Positions 33,190 to 40,677 of a stretch of 64,000 nt of DNA are shown here, piece after piece. The stretch comes from an uncultured Christensenella sp. (GTDB taxonomy: Bacteria; Bacillota_A; Clostridia; Christensenellales; Borkfalkiaceae). The notes under the pieces were generated by a model that saw nothing but the letters and a program-made list of their open reading frames with translations, did not search any database and was not told the origin of the DNA. Location: positions 62,001 through 126,000 of the forward strand of contig CAJTTC010000005.1 of NCBI GenBank assembly GCA_910579295.1, in the 5' to 3' direction. Position numbers and translations under genes: made by a program. Within the stretch, counting starts at the first letter, position 1. The number at the start of each line of letters is the position of its first letter.

Positions 33190-33470
33190 GCTTTGGTGAA
33201 AGGAAGCGTGCCACTTCAGCGAAGCGTGTCGCTTCAGCCTAATCCTTTAATTGCCGATAAGTTATCTAACTTTAATGCAGCAAAACAGGGAAGCGCGTCG
33301 CTTCAGCGAAGCGTGTCGCTTCAGCCAGTCCTTTAATTGCCGATAAGTTATCTTACTTTAACGCAGCAAAACAGGGAAGCGTGTCGCTTCAGCCAAGTCC
33401 TTTAATTGCCGATAAGATATCTTACTTTAACACAGCAAAACAGGGAAGCGCGCCGCTTCAGCCTAATTCA
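33190..33470. repeat. Second tandem array of the hairpin-repeat family
   Basis: Four units begin near 33190, 33288, 33374 and 33443. The full ones share AGTCCTTTAATTGCCGATAA, the variable TTATCTTACTTTAA block and CAGCAAAACA, plus a hairpin of the type GAAGCG-TGT-CGCTTC. Unit spacing is 69 bases for one and 86 for another, the extra 17 bases being a second copy of the hairpin. The last unit runs to the murF stop codon (33468-33470). Relative to the array at 10854-11220 the orientation is reversed. The array fills the 306-base gap between ddl and murF; no gene lies in it. Confidence 0.93.
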
Positions 33471-35072
33471 ATTATATATTTCGGGCAAGTCGTTTAAAAA
33501 CAGCACGGCGTCGCCCTTTGCGATAATATCCTTTAAGACGTCCTGCGCGGCGGCAAGAGTCGGCACGGTCGTAATTTTATCTTCGTCGCCGCCCGCCTCG
33601 GTATAACCGCGCTTAACCGCTCCCACAAGCGTTTCGCCCACGAGAATAACGTAGTCCAGCCCGACAAGCTCACTGCCGAGCGCGACGTTTTCCTCCTCTT
33701 CCAACACGCCCAGCTCAACCAACCCGGGGGTGACGGCAATCTTTTTCCCGCCGAACGTGCGCAGAACCTCTATCGCCGCGCGCGCCCCCACCACGTTGGA
33801 ATTATAGCCGTCGTCCAGAATGTTTACTCCGTTGCTCTCGATTAACTGCAAGCGGTGCTCGACGAACTCCAATTCACCGATTGCGGCGGCAATATCCGAA
33901 GAAGAAACGCCCATTTCGTAGGCAAGCTGAGCGCACAGCCCGATATTGTACGCATTGTGCGCGCCCAGAAGCTTGGTTTTGACCGCAACTTTTTCGTCGC
34001 CCAAATGCAAAGTGAACGCCGTGCCCGTGCTGTCGGCAACCACGTCCGAAACGCAGTCGCACTTTATCTTGTCGCCCTCCGTTCCTTCGAACTTGTCGAA
34101 GCAGTCGGCGGCGATAACACAGCTCTTTTTAGTGGCGGTGATGATTTCGCCCTTGGTCTTTATGACGTTTTCAATCGTCTTGAAGCTCTCTAAATGCTGA
34201 GGGCAGATACCCGTAATCAGCGAATAGTCGGGCTGGCACAGCTTACAGAGCTCGGCAATATCTCCCGAGTGCCGCGCGCCCATTTCGGCAATAAATATCT
34301 CCGCTTCGCTAATATCGCTGTCGTTTACAGTCTTGGCAATGCCGAGCGGCGTGTTGTACGAGGACGGCGTGGCAATGACTTTATACTTCTTTTTGAGCAT
34401 AGCCGCGAGAATATTTTTCGCGCTCGTTTTGCCGTAGCTGCCCGTTATTCCCACGACGGTTAAGTCGGCTTCGGCAAGCTTCGCCCCCGCCTTTTTTACG
34501 AAAGACTTGTTTATGGGCGCTTCCCATAAAAGCGTGATTGCGTTTGCCAGCCCGATAATCGGCAACAGGCACATAGGGAATATGGCGAGCACGCAATACT
34601 TCAAGGTAGCAAACAGCTCCGCACCCCAGACGTATTCGGCGAAATTGAGCAACGTCGCCGCAATGTAGATAAGTATGGCGAGCGTAAGCCACACGGCTAT
34701 AAACAGCCTTTTAAATCGGGGGGTGAGCGCCGCGTTTGCCCTTGTAGTCGAGCGCGCCTCGGCACAGATATACAGAATGAAGAATATTAAATATGCGGCA
34801 AGACCTGTCACCGCCGACCAGTGCGCCCCGACAAAGCCGAAGCAGAGCGAGATTACGGCGCACGCGAGAACGCAGGCGAGGGCGAGCACGGAATAACGCG
34901 CCTGTTGCAGATTGCTTTTACGGCGCGCCCAGCCGAACAGCCGCGCCCCTTTATAGCCGAAGCCCTGCAATATGCCCAGCGGCTTAAAGCAGACGGCGCA
35001 TAACAGGCAAGCGAATACAAGCGCGATTAACACGCACTCCAAAGTAGTTTGCCAATCAATAAAAATTCCCAT
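33468..35072 (-). CDS. Membrane-anchored MurF-like Mur ligase
   Basis: 534 residues. The first 190 contain five or six hydrophobic segments in place of the usual UDP-MurNAc-binding domain of MurF. A complete Mur ligase centre follows: VVGITGSYGKTSAKN is the ATP loop (near 207-221), AEMGARHSGDIAELC holds the conserved glutamate and histidine, AHNAYN and the C-terminal EHRLQLI and LDDGYNSN match MurF. It likely adds D-Ala-D-Ala to the UDP-linked precursor at the membrane, which fits its place upstream of ddl. Whether a conventional murF also exists cannot be seen here. The stop codon abuts the repeat array. Confidence 0.85.
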   Translation of the reverse strand: MGIFIDWQTTLECVLIALVFACLLCAVCFKPLGILQGFGYKGARLFGWARRKSNLQQARYSVLALACVLACAVISLCFGFVGAHWSAVTGLAAYLIFFILYICAEARSTTRANAALTPRFKRLFIAVWLTLAILIYIAATLLNFAEYVWGAELFATLKYCVLAIFPMCLLPIIGLANAITLLWEAPINKSFVKKAGAKLAEADLTVVGITGSYGKTSAKNILAAMLKKKYKVIATPSSYNTPLGIAKTVNDSDISEAEIFIAEMGARHSGDIAELCKLCQPDYSLITGICPQHLESFKTIENVIKTKGEIITATKKSCVIAADCFDKFEGTEGDKIKCDCVSDVVADSTGTAFTLHLGDEKVAVKTKLLGAHNAYNIGLCAQLAYEMGVSSSDIAAAIGELEFVEHRLQLIESNGVNILDDGYNSNVVGARAAIEVLRTFGGKKIAVTPGLVELGVLEEEENVALGSELVGLDYVILVGETLVGAVKRGYTEAGGDEDKITTVPTLAAAQDVLKDIIAKGDAVLFLNDLPEIYN

Positions 35073-35117
35073 ACATTATCCTCTCGGTTTTCGCCGCGTA
35101 ACGTCCGCCGCATTAAA

Positions 35118-35843
35118 CTAAGTATCGCTTAAAAATTCGAGCGCCAGCTCATTGAACGCGGCGGGATTTTCGCTGAAACAGAAGTGCCCGCCGTCGATGA
35201 GTTCGAGCCGACTGCCCGCAATCAGCGAGTGAAAAATTTCGCCCTCCTCGTTCGCGGGAGTGACGGCGTCGCCCCTGCCGTAAATGAGCAACGTGCGGTT
35301 TTTTATCCTCTCCGCACTGCCGCGCAAATCTTCGTTGACTATCAATTTATAGCTTTCGCGCATTACGGGCGGCAGAACGCGGTATTCCTCGCTCCCGAAA
35401 TGTCTTTCCGCATACCTCGGGAACAGCTTTTTTACCCGCCTGTATCGCTTTACCTGCCGCATATATGCGGGTGAACGCTCTTTTACAAGTCCCGCGCCGC
35501 CCGTAATTATAAGGCGGTTAGCGAGCTCTCCGCGCTCCGACAACAGCTTAAAAGCCACCCTCGCGCCGAACGAATGCGCAATTATATCCGCACCGTTCAG
35601 CCTATTTTCGTCGATAAACTTACACAGCCATTCGGCGTAATCGCCCACGGACCACGCTCTTTTAATGGGCGAGCTTGCTCCGAAAGCGGGCATATCGGGC
35701 GCAACGGCAAGTCTGCCGCGCTCCGACAACGCGTTTATCTGATAGTAAAAGCTTTCCTTGCACGAAAGATAGCCGTGCAGAAGCAGAACGGGCGCGCCGC
35801 TCCCCCTCTTTAAAACGCTTACAAAATCGCCGTCGATTAAAAT
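35118..35843 (-). CDS. Alpha/beta hydrolase with an abnormal or broken start
   Basis: A serine hydrolase of about 242 residues. LLLHGYLSC is the oxyanion-hole region, AHSFGARVA carries the nucleophile serine, YGRGDAVTP the aspartate and DGGHFCFSE the histidine. The family-like N-terminus (ILIDGDFVSVLKRGSG) is in frame but has no ATG, GTG or TTG; an in-frame stop lies shortly upstream. Either translation starts at ATT 35843, or the true start is GTG 35851 (with AAAGAG upstream) and one base is missing in the CCC run, since adding one C would join GTG-AAC-CCC to the frame. The first TTG in frame, at 35729, would remove the oxyanion-hole motif. Its substrate is unknown. Confidence 0.75.
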   Translation of the reverse strand: MLIDGDFVSVLKRGSGAPVLLLHGYLSCKESFYYQINALSERGRLAVAPDMPAFGASSPIKRAWSVGDYAEWLCKFIDENRLNGADIIAHSFGARVAFKLLSERGELANRLIITGGAGLVKERSPAYMRQVKRYRRVKKLFPRYAERHFGSEEYRVLPPVMRESYKLIVNEDLRGSAERIKNRTLLIYGRGDAVTPANEEGEIFHSLIAGSRLELIDGGHFCFSENPAAFNELALEFLSDT

Positions 35844-35886
35844 GGGTTCACCCCTATCTCTTTATTCGCGGCTGATTACCCCCCTA

Positions 35887-36327
35887 CTATGCCCCGATTA
35901 CGCGTTGCATTACAAGACAATCCTCGCCGTCGGAATAGTAGCGCGTGCGCGCATATACGCCGACAAATCCGCACGACAGATACAGCCGCATTGCGGCGAC
36001 GTTGGAAACGCGCACCTCTAAAAATATCTTTTCTGCGCCACGCTTCTTAACGTCCTCGACAAGCGCGTTGAGAATAGCTCTGCCCACGCCGCTCATTCTG
36101 TACTCCTCGGCAACGACGACGTTTTCAAGGTCGCACGTTTCGCAGACGGTACAGGTACAGCCATAGCCTATCACTTCGCCGTTATCCTCGGCTACAATCA
36201 TGCTGTAAGCGGGGTTTTCGAATGCCGAAGCAATTGTGCCGAAGCCCCAACCCTCGACCTTAAAGCACTCCTTTTCCATCTCTGAAATCTTTAAAATATC
36301 CTCGTATCTGCACTTACGTATAATCAT
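35887..36327 (-). CDS. rimI: Ribosomal protein S18 alanine N-acetyltransferase RimI-like
   Basis: A 146-residue GNAT acetyltransferase. The acetyl-CoA site is VVAEEYRMSGVGRAIL (RxxGxG/A pattern) and the end includes RLYLSCGFVGVYARTRYY. It overlaps tsaB by four bases. The tsaE-tsaB-rimI neighbourhood is the standard Gram-positive arrangement, which supports the name over a generic GNAT. Confidence 0.92.
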   Translation of the reverse strand: MIIRKCRYEDILKISEMEKECFKVEGWGFGTIASAFENPAYSMIVAEDNGEVIGYGCTCTVCETCDLENVVVAEEYRMSGVGRAILNALVEDVKKRGAEKIFLEVRVSNVAAMRLYLSCGFVGVYARTRYYSDGEDCLVMQRVIGA

Positions 36328-36950
36328 ACTTTCCTAAGACGCGCCGCGCGCTCCTCCTCCGCCTGCGACCTCTTCACATACAGAGCGAACAAGCCGCCCT
36401 CGCCGCCCTCCGCAATTTTCGCAAGCACGGCAGGATACAGACATTCGCTTACGTTGAGCCGCGTGTAACCGTTAAAGGGCAGCTCCTCGAAGCCGTACAC
36501 GGGTCTTTTCAGCTCCTCGACCGCTTGCAGGGAAAGACAGCAGGGTTGAAGATTGCACGCGCCGTCCGCCGCATAGCCGCAGACGTAGAAATTGCCGTGC
36601 GCCGCGTCCACCGCAACAAGGTAATCACAACCGCTGTTGACATTATATGAAAGCATATCGAAAGCCGTTACGCCCACCGCGCGCTTATTTAAAGCCGTGG
36701 CGTAGCCCTTAACGCACGAAATACCTATTCTTATCCCCGTAAACGAGCCCGGTCCTGTAACCGCGGCGAAAAAATCGCATTCGGCGGGAGTGAGCCCCAC
36801 TTCGTTCAACGCCCTGTCTATCTCGTCCATAAGTACAACGGAATGGTTCATAGCGCAGTCGGGAATATGGTTTATCGTCTTTTTGTCGCCCTTGCACGCA
36901 ACCACCGTCAAGTGGCGCGATGACGTGTCCACGGCAAGAAAATTACTCAC
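36324..36950 (-). CDS. tsaB: tRNA threonylcarbamoyladenosine biosynthesis protein TsaB
   Basis: A 208-residue partner of TsaD and TsaE in making t6A37 in ANN-decoding tRNAs. It has an actin-like ATPase fold without full catalysis: LAVDTSSRHLTVV at the start and AAVTGPGSFTGIRIGISCVK (residues 61-80) are typical. It overlaps both neighbours. No tsaD gene lies in the window. Confidence 0.95.
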   Translation of the reverse strand: MSNFLAVDTSSRHLTVVACKGDKKTINHIPDCAMNHSVVLMDEIDRALNEVGLTPAECDFFAAVTGPGSFTGIRIGISCVKGYATALNKRAVGVTAFDMLSYNVNSGCDYLVAVDAAHGNFYVCGYAADGACNLQPCCLSLQAVEELKRPVYGFEELPFNGYTRLNVSECLYPAVLAKIAEGGEGGLFALYVKRSQAEEERAARLRKV

Positions 36951-37347
36951 AGATTATCTCCCTGTTTACGTTGCTTATTTTCTTAATGGTAACGGTTTTA
37001 CAGCCCGAAGGAAGCACGTCGGCGATGTTCTCCGCCCACTCTATAACGCACACGCCGTTGCCGTAAAAATAGTCGGTCAAGCCCAGCCGCTCCGCCTCCG
37101 CACCGCTGTTTAAACGGTAACAGTCGTAGTGATAGAGCTTGCCGTCATAGTCGTTCATATAGGCGTAAGTCGGGCTTAAAATTTCGTCCTCGATACCCAG
37201 CCCCTTAGCGATACCCTTGCAGAATACCGTCTTGCCCGCGCCCATATCGCCGTTGAGTAAAACGACGTCGCCCGCGCGTAGAGTCTTTGAATATTCCTTT
37301 GCAAATTCAACCGTAGCCCTTTCGCTACCCGATAAATAAACAGCCAT
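36943..37347 (-). CDS. tsaE: tRNA threonylcarbamoyladenosine biosynthesis ATPase TsaE
   Basis: A 134-residue ATPase that drives the t6A complex. The P-loop is LNGDMGAGKTVFCKGIAKGL (residues 31-50), followed by SPTYAYMNDYDGKLYHYDCY. It overlaps tsaB by eight bases and opens the tsaE-tsaB-rimI operon. The ATG has no Shine-Dalgarno sequence and lies eight bases from the -10 box of a strong promoter, so the mRNA is probably leaderless. Confidence 0.95.
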   Translation of the reverse strand: MAVYLSGSERATVEFAKEYSKTLRAGDVVLLNGDMGAGKTVFCKGIAKGLGIEDEILSPTYAYMNDYDGKLYHYDCYRLNSGAEAERLGLTDYFYGNGVCVIEWAENIADVLPSGCKTVTIKKISNVNREIICE

Positions 37348-37355
37348 ACGGATAC

Positions 37356-37384
37356 ATTATACACCCGTAAGGCTGTTATTGCAA
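37356..37384 (-). promoter_or_regulatory. tsaE promoter placed for a leaderless mRNA
   Basis: TTGCAA (37379-37384), a 17-bp spacer and TATAAT (complement of 37356-37361); eight bases to the tsaE ATG at 37347. Confidence 0.75.
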
Positions 37385-37493
37385 TTATTTTTTTAAAGAT
37401 TGGCAAAACGGCTGAGCGCAAGTAGCAAACGCACAAAACATACAAAAGGCTTAATTGACGGGGCGCCCTGCTCAACAAGTTTGAGCAAGGAGC

Positions 37494-37703
37494 TTAATTG
37501 TCGGAAAGCCCTAACAGATAGTCAGCGCTTACTTCGAATATTTTGCAAAGCGTGCGCAAGTCGTTTATATTTGGCTCAGATAATCCCTGTTCCCAGCTTG
37601 CTAACCCCGTTTCAGATTTATTCAATAAAGCTGCAAGTTGTTTTTGTGTTAATCCCTTTTCTTTACGCAATTCTTTTAATTTGAATTTGATTTCGTATTT
37701 CAT
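37494..37703 (-). CDS. XRE-family HTH regulator, 69 residues
   Basis: A single helix-turn-helix protein: LKELRKEKGLTQKQLAALLN, then SETGLASWEQGLSEPNINDL, ending in SADYLLGLSDN. The start is ATG 37703, which lies seven bases from a TATTAT box, so this may be another leaderless message; the longer frame from 37724 runs into the operator. The protein probably binds the palindromic operator at 37723-37761 and represses itself and the divergent gene at 37855. A GCTCAA-N5-TTGAGC type hairpin follows the gene. Confidence 0.88.
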   Translation of the reverse strand: MKYEIKFKLKELRKEKGLTQKQLAALLNKSETGLASWEQGLSEPNINDLRTLCKIFEVSADYLLGLSDN

Positions 37704-37722
37704 ACTATATATAATAGCAAAC

Positions 37723-37761
37723 ACTACTAAATTTTAGTTGACAATACTAAAAATTAGTAGT
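37723..37761. promoter_or_regulatory. Divergent operator between the XRE regulator and its neighbour
   Basis: Two 16-base half-sites, ACTACTAAATTTTAGT (37723-37738) and ACTAAAAATTAGTAGT (37746-37761), are inverted copies with one mismatch, seven bases apart; each half is itself nearly palindromic (CTAAATTTTAG). The plus-strand promoter lies within the second half-site. Confidence 0.75.
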
Positions 37762-37766
37762 AAAAT
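37738..37766 (+). promoter_or_regulatory. Promoter of the 94-residue gene, overlapped by the operator
   Basis: TTGACA at 37738-37743, a 17-bp spacer and TAAAAT at 37761-37766. The spacer is almost entirely the operator half-site, so a bound regulator would block it. Confidence 0.75.
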
Positions 37767-37854
37767 GTACTTTGTCAATACGCGAATCGCGTACTTTAAA
37801 GACATAAAGCAAAATACTTAGTATAATGGTAAAAAAATAAAAAAGAGGTGTCAA

Positions 37855-38139
37855 ATGGAAATTCCCGAACTTATAGACATTATTTACGCGCAAGTTTTAC
37901 ATAGATTACGTGAGCGCATAGAAAAAGAAGATCACAGTATTATAACAAGCGTAGATAATGAAAGGTCTGCTCTCAGCGAAAAATTAAACGAAGAACAGGA
38001 AAAACTTTTAGGTATGTATGTTAGTGCGCTTGAACTACGCTATGACTACATAAATTACGAGATGAACAAATTTGTATTGAACGTCGGAATAAAATACGGT
38101 ATGGAATTAAAGAAAGCTTTAGACGTAACAGATATGTAA
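37855..38139 (+). CDS. Unknown 94-residue protein divergent from the XRE regulator
   Basis: AGAGGTG precedes the ATG. The protein is charged and helical, with a likely coiled coil in the middle (SALSEKLNEEQEKLLGMY) and no membrane segment. It shares an operator with the XRE gene, so the pair may form a regulator/effector or toxin-antitoxin-like module, but nothing in the protein itself shows an activity. Confidence 0.7.
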   Translation: MEIPELIDIIYAQVLHRLRERIEKEDHSIITSVDNERSALSEKLNEEQEKLLGMYVSALELRYDYINYEMNKFVLNVGIKYGMELKKALDVTDM

Positions 38140-38173
38140 TTACTCCAACGCTCAATCCTTTTTAACATAAAAA

Positions 38174-38213
38174 TATGCACCGCTGAAAGCCCGTACGGTT
38201 TCCGCGGTGCATA
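38174..38213. terminator. Bidirectional terminator between convergent genes
   Basis: TATGCACCGC pairs with GCGGTGCATA around a 20-base loop. On the minus strand the tail is TTTTTATG, serving ribU; on the plus strand it is AT-rich. Confidence 0.7.
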
Positions 38214-38231
38214 TAAAATTTATTAATTATT

Positions 38232-39023
38232 TTACCGATTTTTGCCTAAAAAGTATCTCAAAAGTACTCCCGCGACGAGCAGGACTAATACCGCGGCAAC
38301 TACGCACACGGTTATTATCGCCTGCTTCTTCGCGCGTCTGACGCTCTCGTCGCTCCCCCCTTCCGTGGCGGGCAGAGGCGCGGGCGACAGCTTGTCGTTA
38401 AGCTTGTTTATGAGCCGCGATATATGCTTGTATACGGGCAACGTAACGGCGATTGCAATTATACACCGCATAAGATTGAACGGAAGCACCGAACACCACA
38501 GATAGAAGGTATAAAACGTGTTCTCCGTGCACCCCTCGCCGAACAGAACCTGCATTGTTCCCACAAGCGGCGCCCAACTGCCATGAAAGAAAAGCTGCCT
38601 GTAAAAGGGCACTAACACGAGCCAATTGGCGATTATGCTCATTGCGGTAGAGCACACCATGCCGACCGCCATTGAGAGGAGCGCACCCTTGAACGTGCGC
38701 ATTTTTTTATAGATAAGCCCGGACGGAACGACGAACGCGACGCCGATTAAGAGGTCGGCGAGCTCACCAACGAAAACCGTAGTCGTACCCTTGATTACGA
38801 GTTTGATTAAGATTTTGACAAACACGATTATCGCGCCCGAAACGGGGCCGAGCGCAAACGTGCCTATGAGCGCGGGTATGTCTGAGAAATTCAGTTCCAG
38901 CCACGAGGGAAAAGCCGCCGCAATGGGGAAGCCGAATACGTAGAGCAAGCCCGCCAACGTGGCGAACATTGCGATTACCGCAACGCGAGTTGCGCTGAAA
39001 TAGTTGCGTTTTGTTTTTTGCAT
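38232..39023 (-). CDS. ribU: Riboflavin ECF transporter substrate-binding component RibU
   Basis: A 263-residue membrane protein with six predicted segments. AMFATLAGLLYVFGFPIAA, LNFSDIPALIGTFALGP and the GPVSGAIIVFVKILIKL region are typical of ECF S components for riboflavin. The C-terminus adds a hydrophilic linker (SPAPLPATEGGSDESVRRAK) and an extra hydrophobic segment, beyond the usual length. The start is ATG 39023, with AAGGAG upstream. It is under an FMN riboswitch. The energising ECF module (two ATPases and the T component) is not in the window. Confidence 0.93.
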   Translation of the reverse strand: MQKTKRNYFSATRVAVIAMFATLAGLLYVFGFPIAAAFPSWLELNFSDIPALIGTFALGPVSGAIIVFVKILIKLVIKGTTTVFVGELADLLIGVAFVVPSGLIYKKMRTFKGALLSMAVGMVCSTAMSIIANWLVLVPFYRQLFFHGSWAPLVGTMQVLFGEGCTENTFYTFYLWCSVLPFNLMRCIIAIAVTLPVYKHISRLINKLNDKLSPAPLPATEGGSDESVRRAKKQAIITVCVVAAVLVLLVAGVLLRYFLGKNR

Positions 39024-39068
39024 AAAAGAACTCCTTGAAAATTTATTTTTTAAAGTTGTTCTTCGCAT

Positions 39069-39095
39069 AAAAAAACGCTCCGTAAATTCGGAGCG
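39069..39095 (-). terminator. Riboswitch-controlled terminator before ribU
   Basis: CGCTCCG, a six-base loop and CGGAGCG are followed on the minus strand by seven T residues. It lies between the FMN aptamer and the ribU ATG. Confidence 0.8.
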
Positions 39096-39130
39096 AAAAT
39101 AAAACGATATAACACCGCTTTTTATTCTTT

Positions 39131-39252
39131 TAACATCCGGACTATAACCGTCGGTTTCGGAATTGCGCCGAATCGGGGACTTGCGCCGTATGCGCGCCCG
39201 TCCTTAGTGGACTATGACCACCGGTGGAGAATTTCACTCCGCCCCAAAGAAT
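39131..39252 (-). ncRNA. FMN riboswitch (RFN element)
   Basis: On the minus strand the segment opens with TTTGGGGCGGAGTGAAATTC and continues with CCACCGGTGGTCATAGTCC, CAAGTCCCCGATTCGG, AAACCGACGGTTATAGTCCG and GATG. These are the conserved boxes of the FMN aptamer, in order. With the terminator at 39069-39095, FMN binding should stop transcription of ribU, so riboflavin uptake falls when FMN is plentiful. Confidence 0.96.
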
Positions 39253-39271
39253 AACTTTAAATTGTGATATC

Positions 39272-39300
39272 ATTATATTGCGTAATTTTGTATATGTCAA
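39272..39300 (-). promoter_or_regulatory. Perfect-consensus promoter of the riboswitch-ribU unit
   Basis: TTGACA (complement of 39295-39300), a 17-bp spacer and TATAAT (complement of 39272-39277), about 20 bases upstream of the aptamer. Confidence 0.88.
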
Positions 39301-39346
39301 GCGCGCGACGCTCCCAATTTTACAAAAAAACAATTAATAATTTTTT

Positions 39347-39826
39347 TTACTTTAACGGCGTGCCGAGAATTGCCACCGCCCTCTTAACGTGCTCTTCCTC
39401 CAAGCCTGCACCGAAATTCGGATTGGTCTTTACAAATCTGTCGGACAGCTCCTGCCAGCCGAAGCCGTAGTCGTCGATTATTACGAAGCTCTCCACGATT
39501 TCTTCCGCTTCATCCAGCCAAGCCCTTAATTCGTCGCGGCGGTTTGCGCACAGCCCCAAATAAGGCGTTTTGTCGTAGATTGCAAGCCCGTACTTTGCAA
39601 ATGTTTCGTTGATATAAACGCCGTCGTCGCGGCATAGTCGGGGGTCTTTTTCCCAATCCGTGCGCCACGTCGACGATAAAACTATCTTCGCGCCCGTCTG
39701 CTCCACTATACTCCCGACAAGCGGCAGACGAGTTTCGTCAATGTCGCTCTGCACGTTCCAATCGCGTTCCCTGTCGTATTTGCGGGAATTGAGCACCCCG
39801 TCGATATCCAAAAAAATTACTTTCAT
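39347..39826 (-). CDS. HAD-domain protein of the RNA-repair-associated type
   Basis: A 159-residue HAD protein: FLDIDGVLNS (residues 4-13) carries the nucleophile aspartate, VLSSTWRTDW the motif II serine and VIIDDYGFGW the metal-binding aspartates. Short HAD proteins with DIDGVLN and STWR belong to a group linked to nucleic-acid end processing in multi-domain proteins (HAD_SAK-type); the function of the stand-alone form is not known. It overlaps the phosphoesterase gene by four bases, suggesting that the two act together. Confidence 0.82.
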   Translation of the reverse strand: MKVIFLDIDGVLNSRKYDRERDWNVQSDIDETRLPLVGSIVEQTGAKIVLSSTWRTDWEKDPRLCRDDGVYINETFAKYGLAIYDKTPYLGLCANRRDELRAWLDEAEEIVESFVIIDDYGFGWQELSDRFVKTNPNFGAGLEEEHVKRAVAILGTPLK

Positions 39827-40512
39827 TCAGCCGCCCCGACAACATTATTGTACAACACGGTGTATCTGTCGCCAAGCTCCGCGTCGATATGGAAATGCCC
39901 GAAGTACCAATGCCCGAACTGCACAACATCCTCGAAATAGGAAAGCATATGACTTTCGGGGCAGAGCAATTTCACGCCCGCCGCCGCCCTCAATCCGGGA
40001 TATTGCAACGCGCGCTCGCCGCAGGAATGCGTTATGATGTAATCCACCTTATTGTTATGGCGTTTGAGATTGGCTATGCCCTCGTCCAGCTCGTCGTAGG
40101 TGGGCAACTCCTGAGCCCACCAGCTTACGCCCTTTCTGCGGTATTCCCTGTCGACGCTTGTCGCGCCGCCGAAAGTAAATATGGTTTTGCCCTCGATTTC
40201 ATACACCTGACCGCGCATTAAATGAATGATATTCGGTCTGATTTTATGCACTTTGCCGCCCTTCCACTCCTCCACGGGGAAAGAGTTTAAAAGGTCGAAA
40301 TTTTCGTGATTGCCGTCGACGAACAGCACGGTAAACGGAAGCTCGGTATAATATTTTAAATCGGCTACCAACGTCCTGTCGCTCCACACCCCGCCGAAAT
40401 CGCCCGCGATAACGACGTAATCGTTTAAAGTCAGTTCGGGGTGCTCGCCCGCAAAAATATGGAGCTTGTTAAAATCCTGCAAACCGTGCGTATCGCCCGT
40501 AATATATATCAT
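39823..40512 (-). CDS. Calcineurin-like metallophosphoesterase
   Basis: A 229-residue phosphoesterase: GDTHG (residues 6-10), GDFGGVW, GNHENFD, THSCGE and GHFHID give the metal-binding set in order. The start is ATG 40512, with GGGAGGCG upstream; the longer frame has a nonsense-like N-terminus. It forms an operon with the HAD-domain gene. The substrate is unknown; pairing with a HAD phosphatase suggests nucleotide or RNA-end metabolism, as inference only. Confidence 0.88.
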   Translation of the reverse strand: MIYITGDTHGLQDFNKLHIFAGEHPELTLNDYVVIAGDFGGVWSDRTLVADLKYYTELPFTVLFVDGNHENFDLLNSFPVEEWKGGKVHKIRPNIIHLMRGQVYEIEGKTIFTFGGATSVDREYRRKGVSWWAQELPTYDELDEGIANLKRHNNKVDYIITHSCGERALQYPGLRAAAGVKLLCPESHMLSYFEDVVQFGHWYFGHFHIDAELGDRYTVLYNNVVGAAE

Positions 40513-40544
40513 AAAACGCCTCCCGTTCCGTTTCCGCGTCAAAT

Positions 40545-40573
40545 ATTTTAACACAATTGTCAAAAATACGCAA
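40545..40573 (-). promoter_or_regulatory. Promoter of the metallophosphoesterase-HAD operon
   Basis: TTGCGT (complement of 40568-40573), a 17-bp spacer and TAAAAT (complement of 40545-40550). Confidence 0.6.
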
Positions 40574-40627
40574 GCGTTAAAAAGAACTAAATTTATAATA
40601 TGATTGCCACTGCTCGCGCAGGGCTGA

Positions 40628-40661
40628 TAAAAAAACAAACGCGGCTTGCGCAAGCCGCGTT
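40628..40661 (-). terminator. Terminator of the degV-type gene
   Basis: The perfect palindrome AACGCGGCTTGC/GCAAGCCGCGTT (40638-40661) is followed on the minus strand by a T-rich tail, 16 bases after the stop codon. Confidence 0.85.
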
Positions 40662-40677
40662 GAATTTTGTTAAAATT

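Noticed and set aside
33190..33470. Possible CRISPR array or riboswitch
   Set aside because: Units are nearly identical throughout, hairpins are very short, and there are no unique spacers or aptamer-like conserved boxes.
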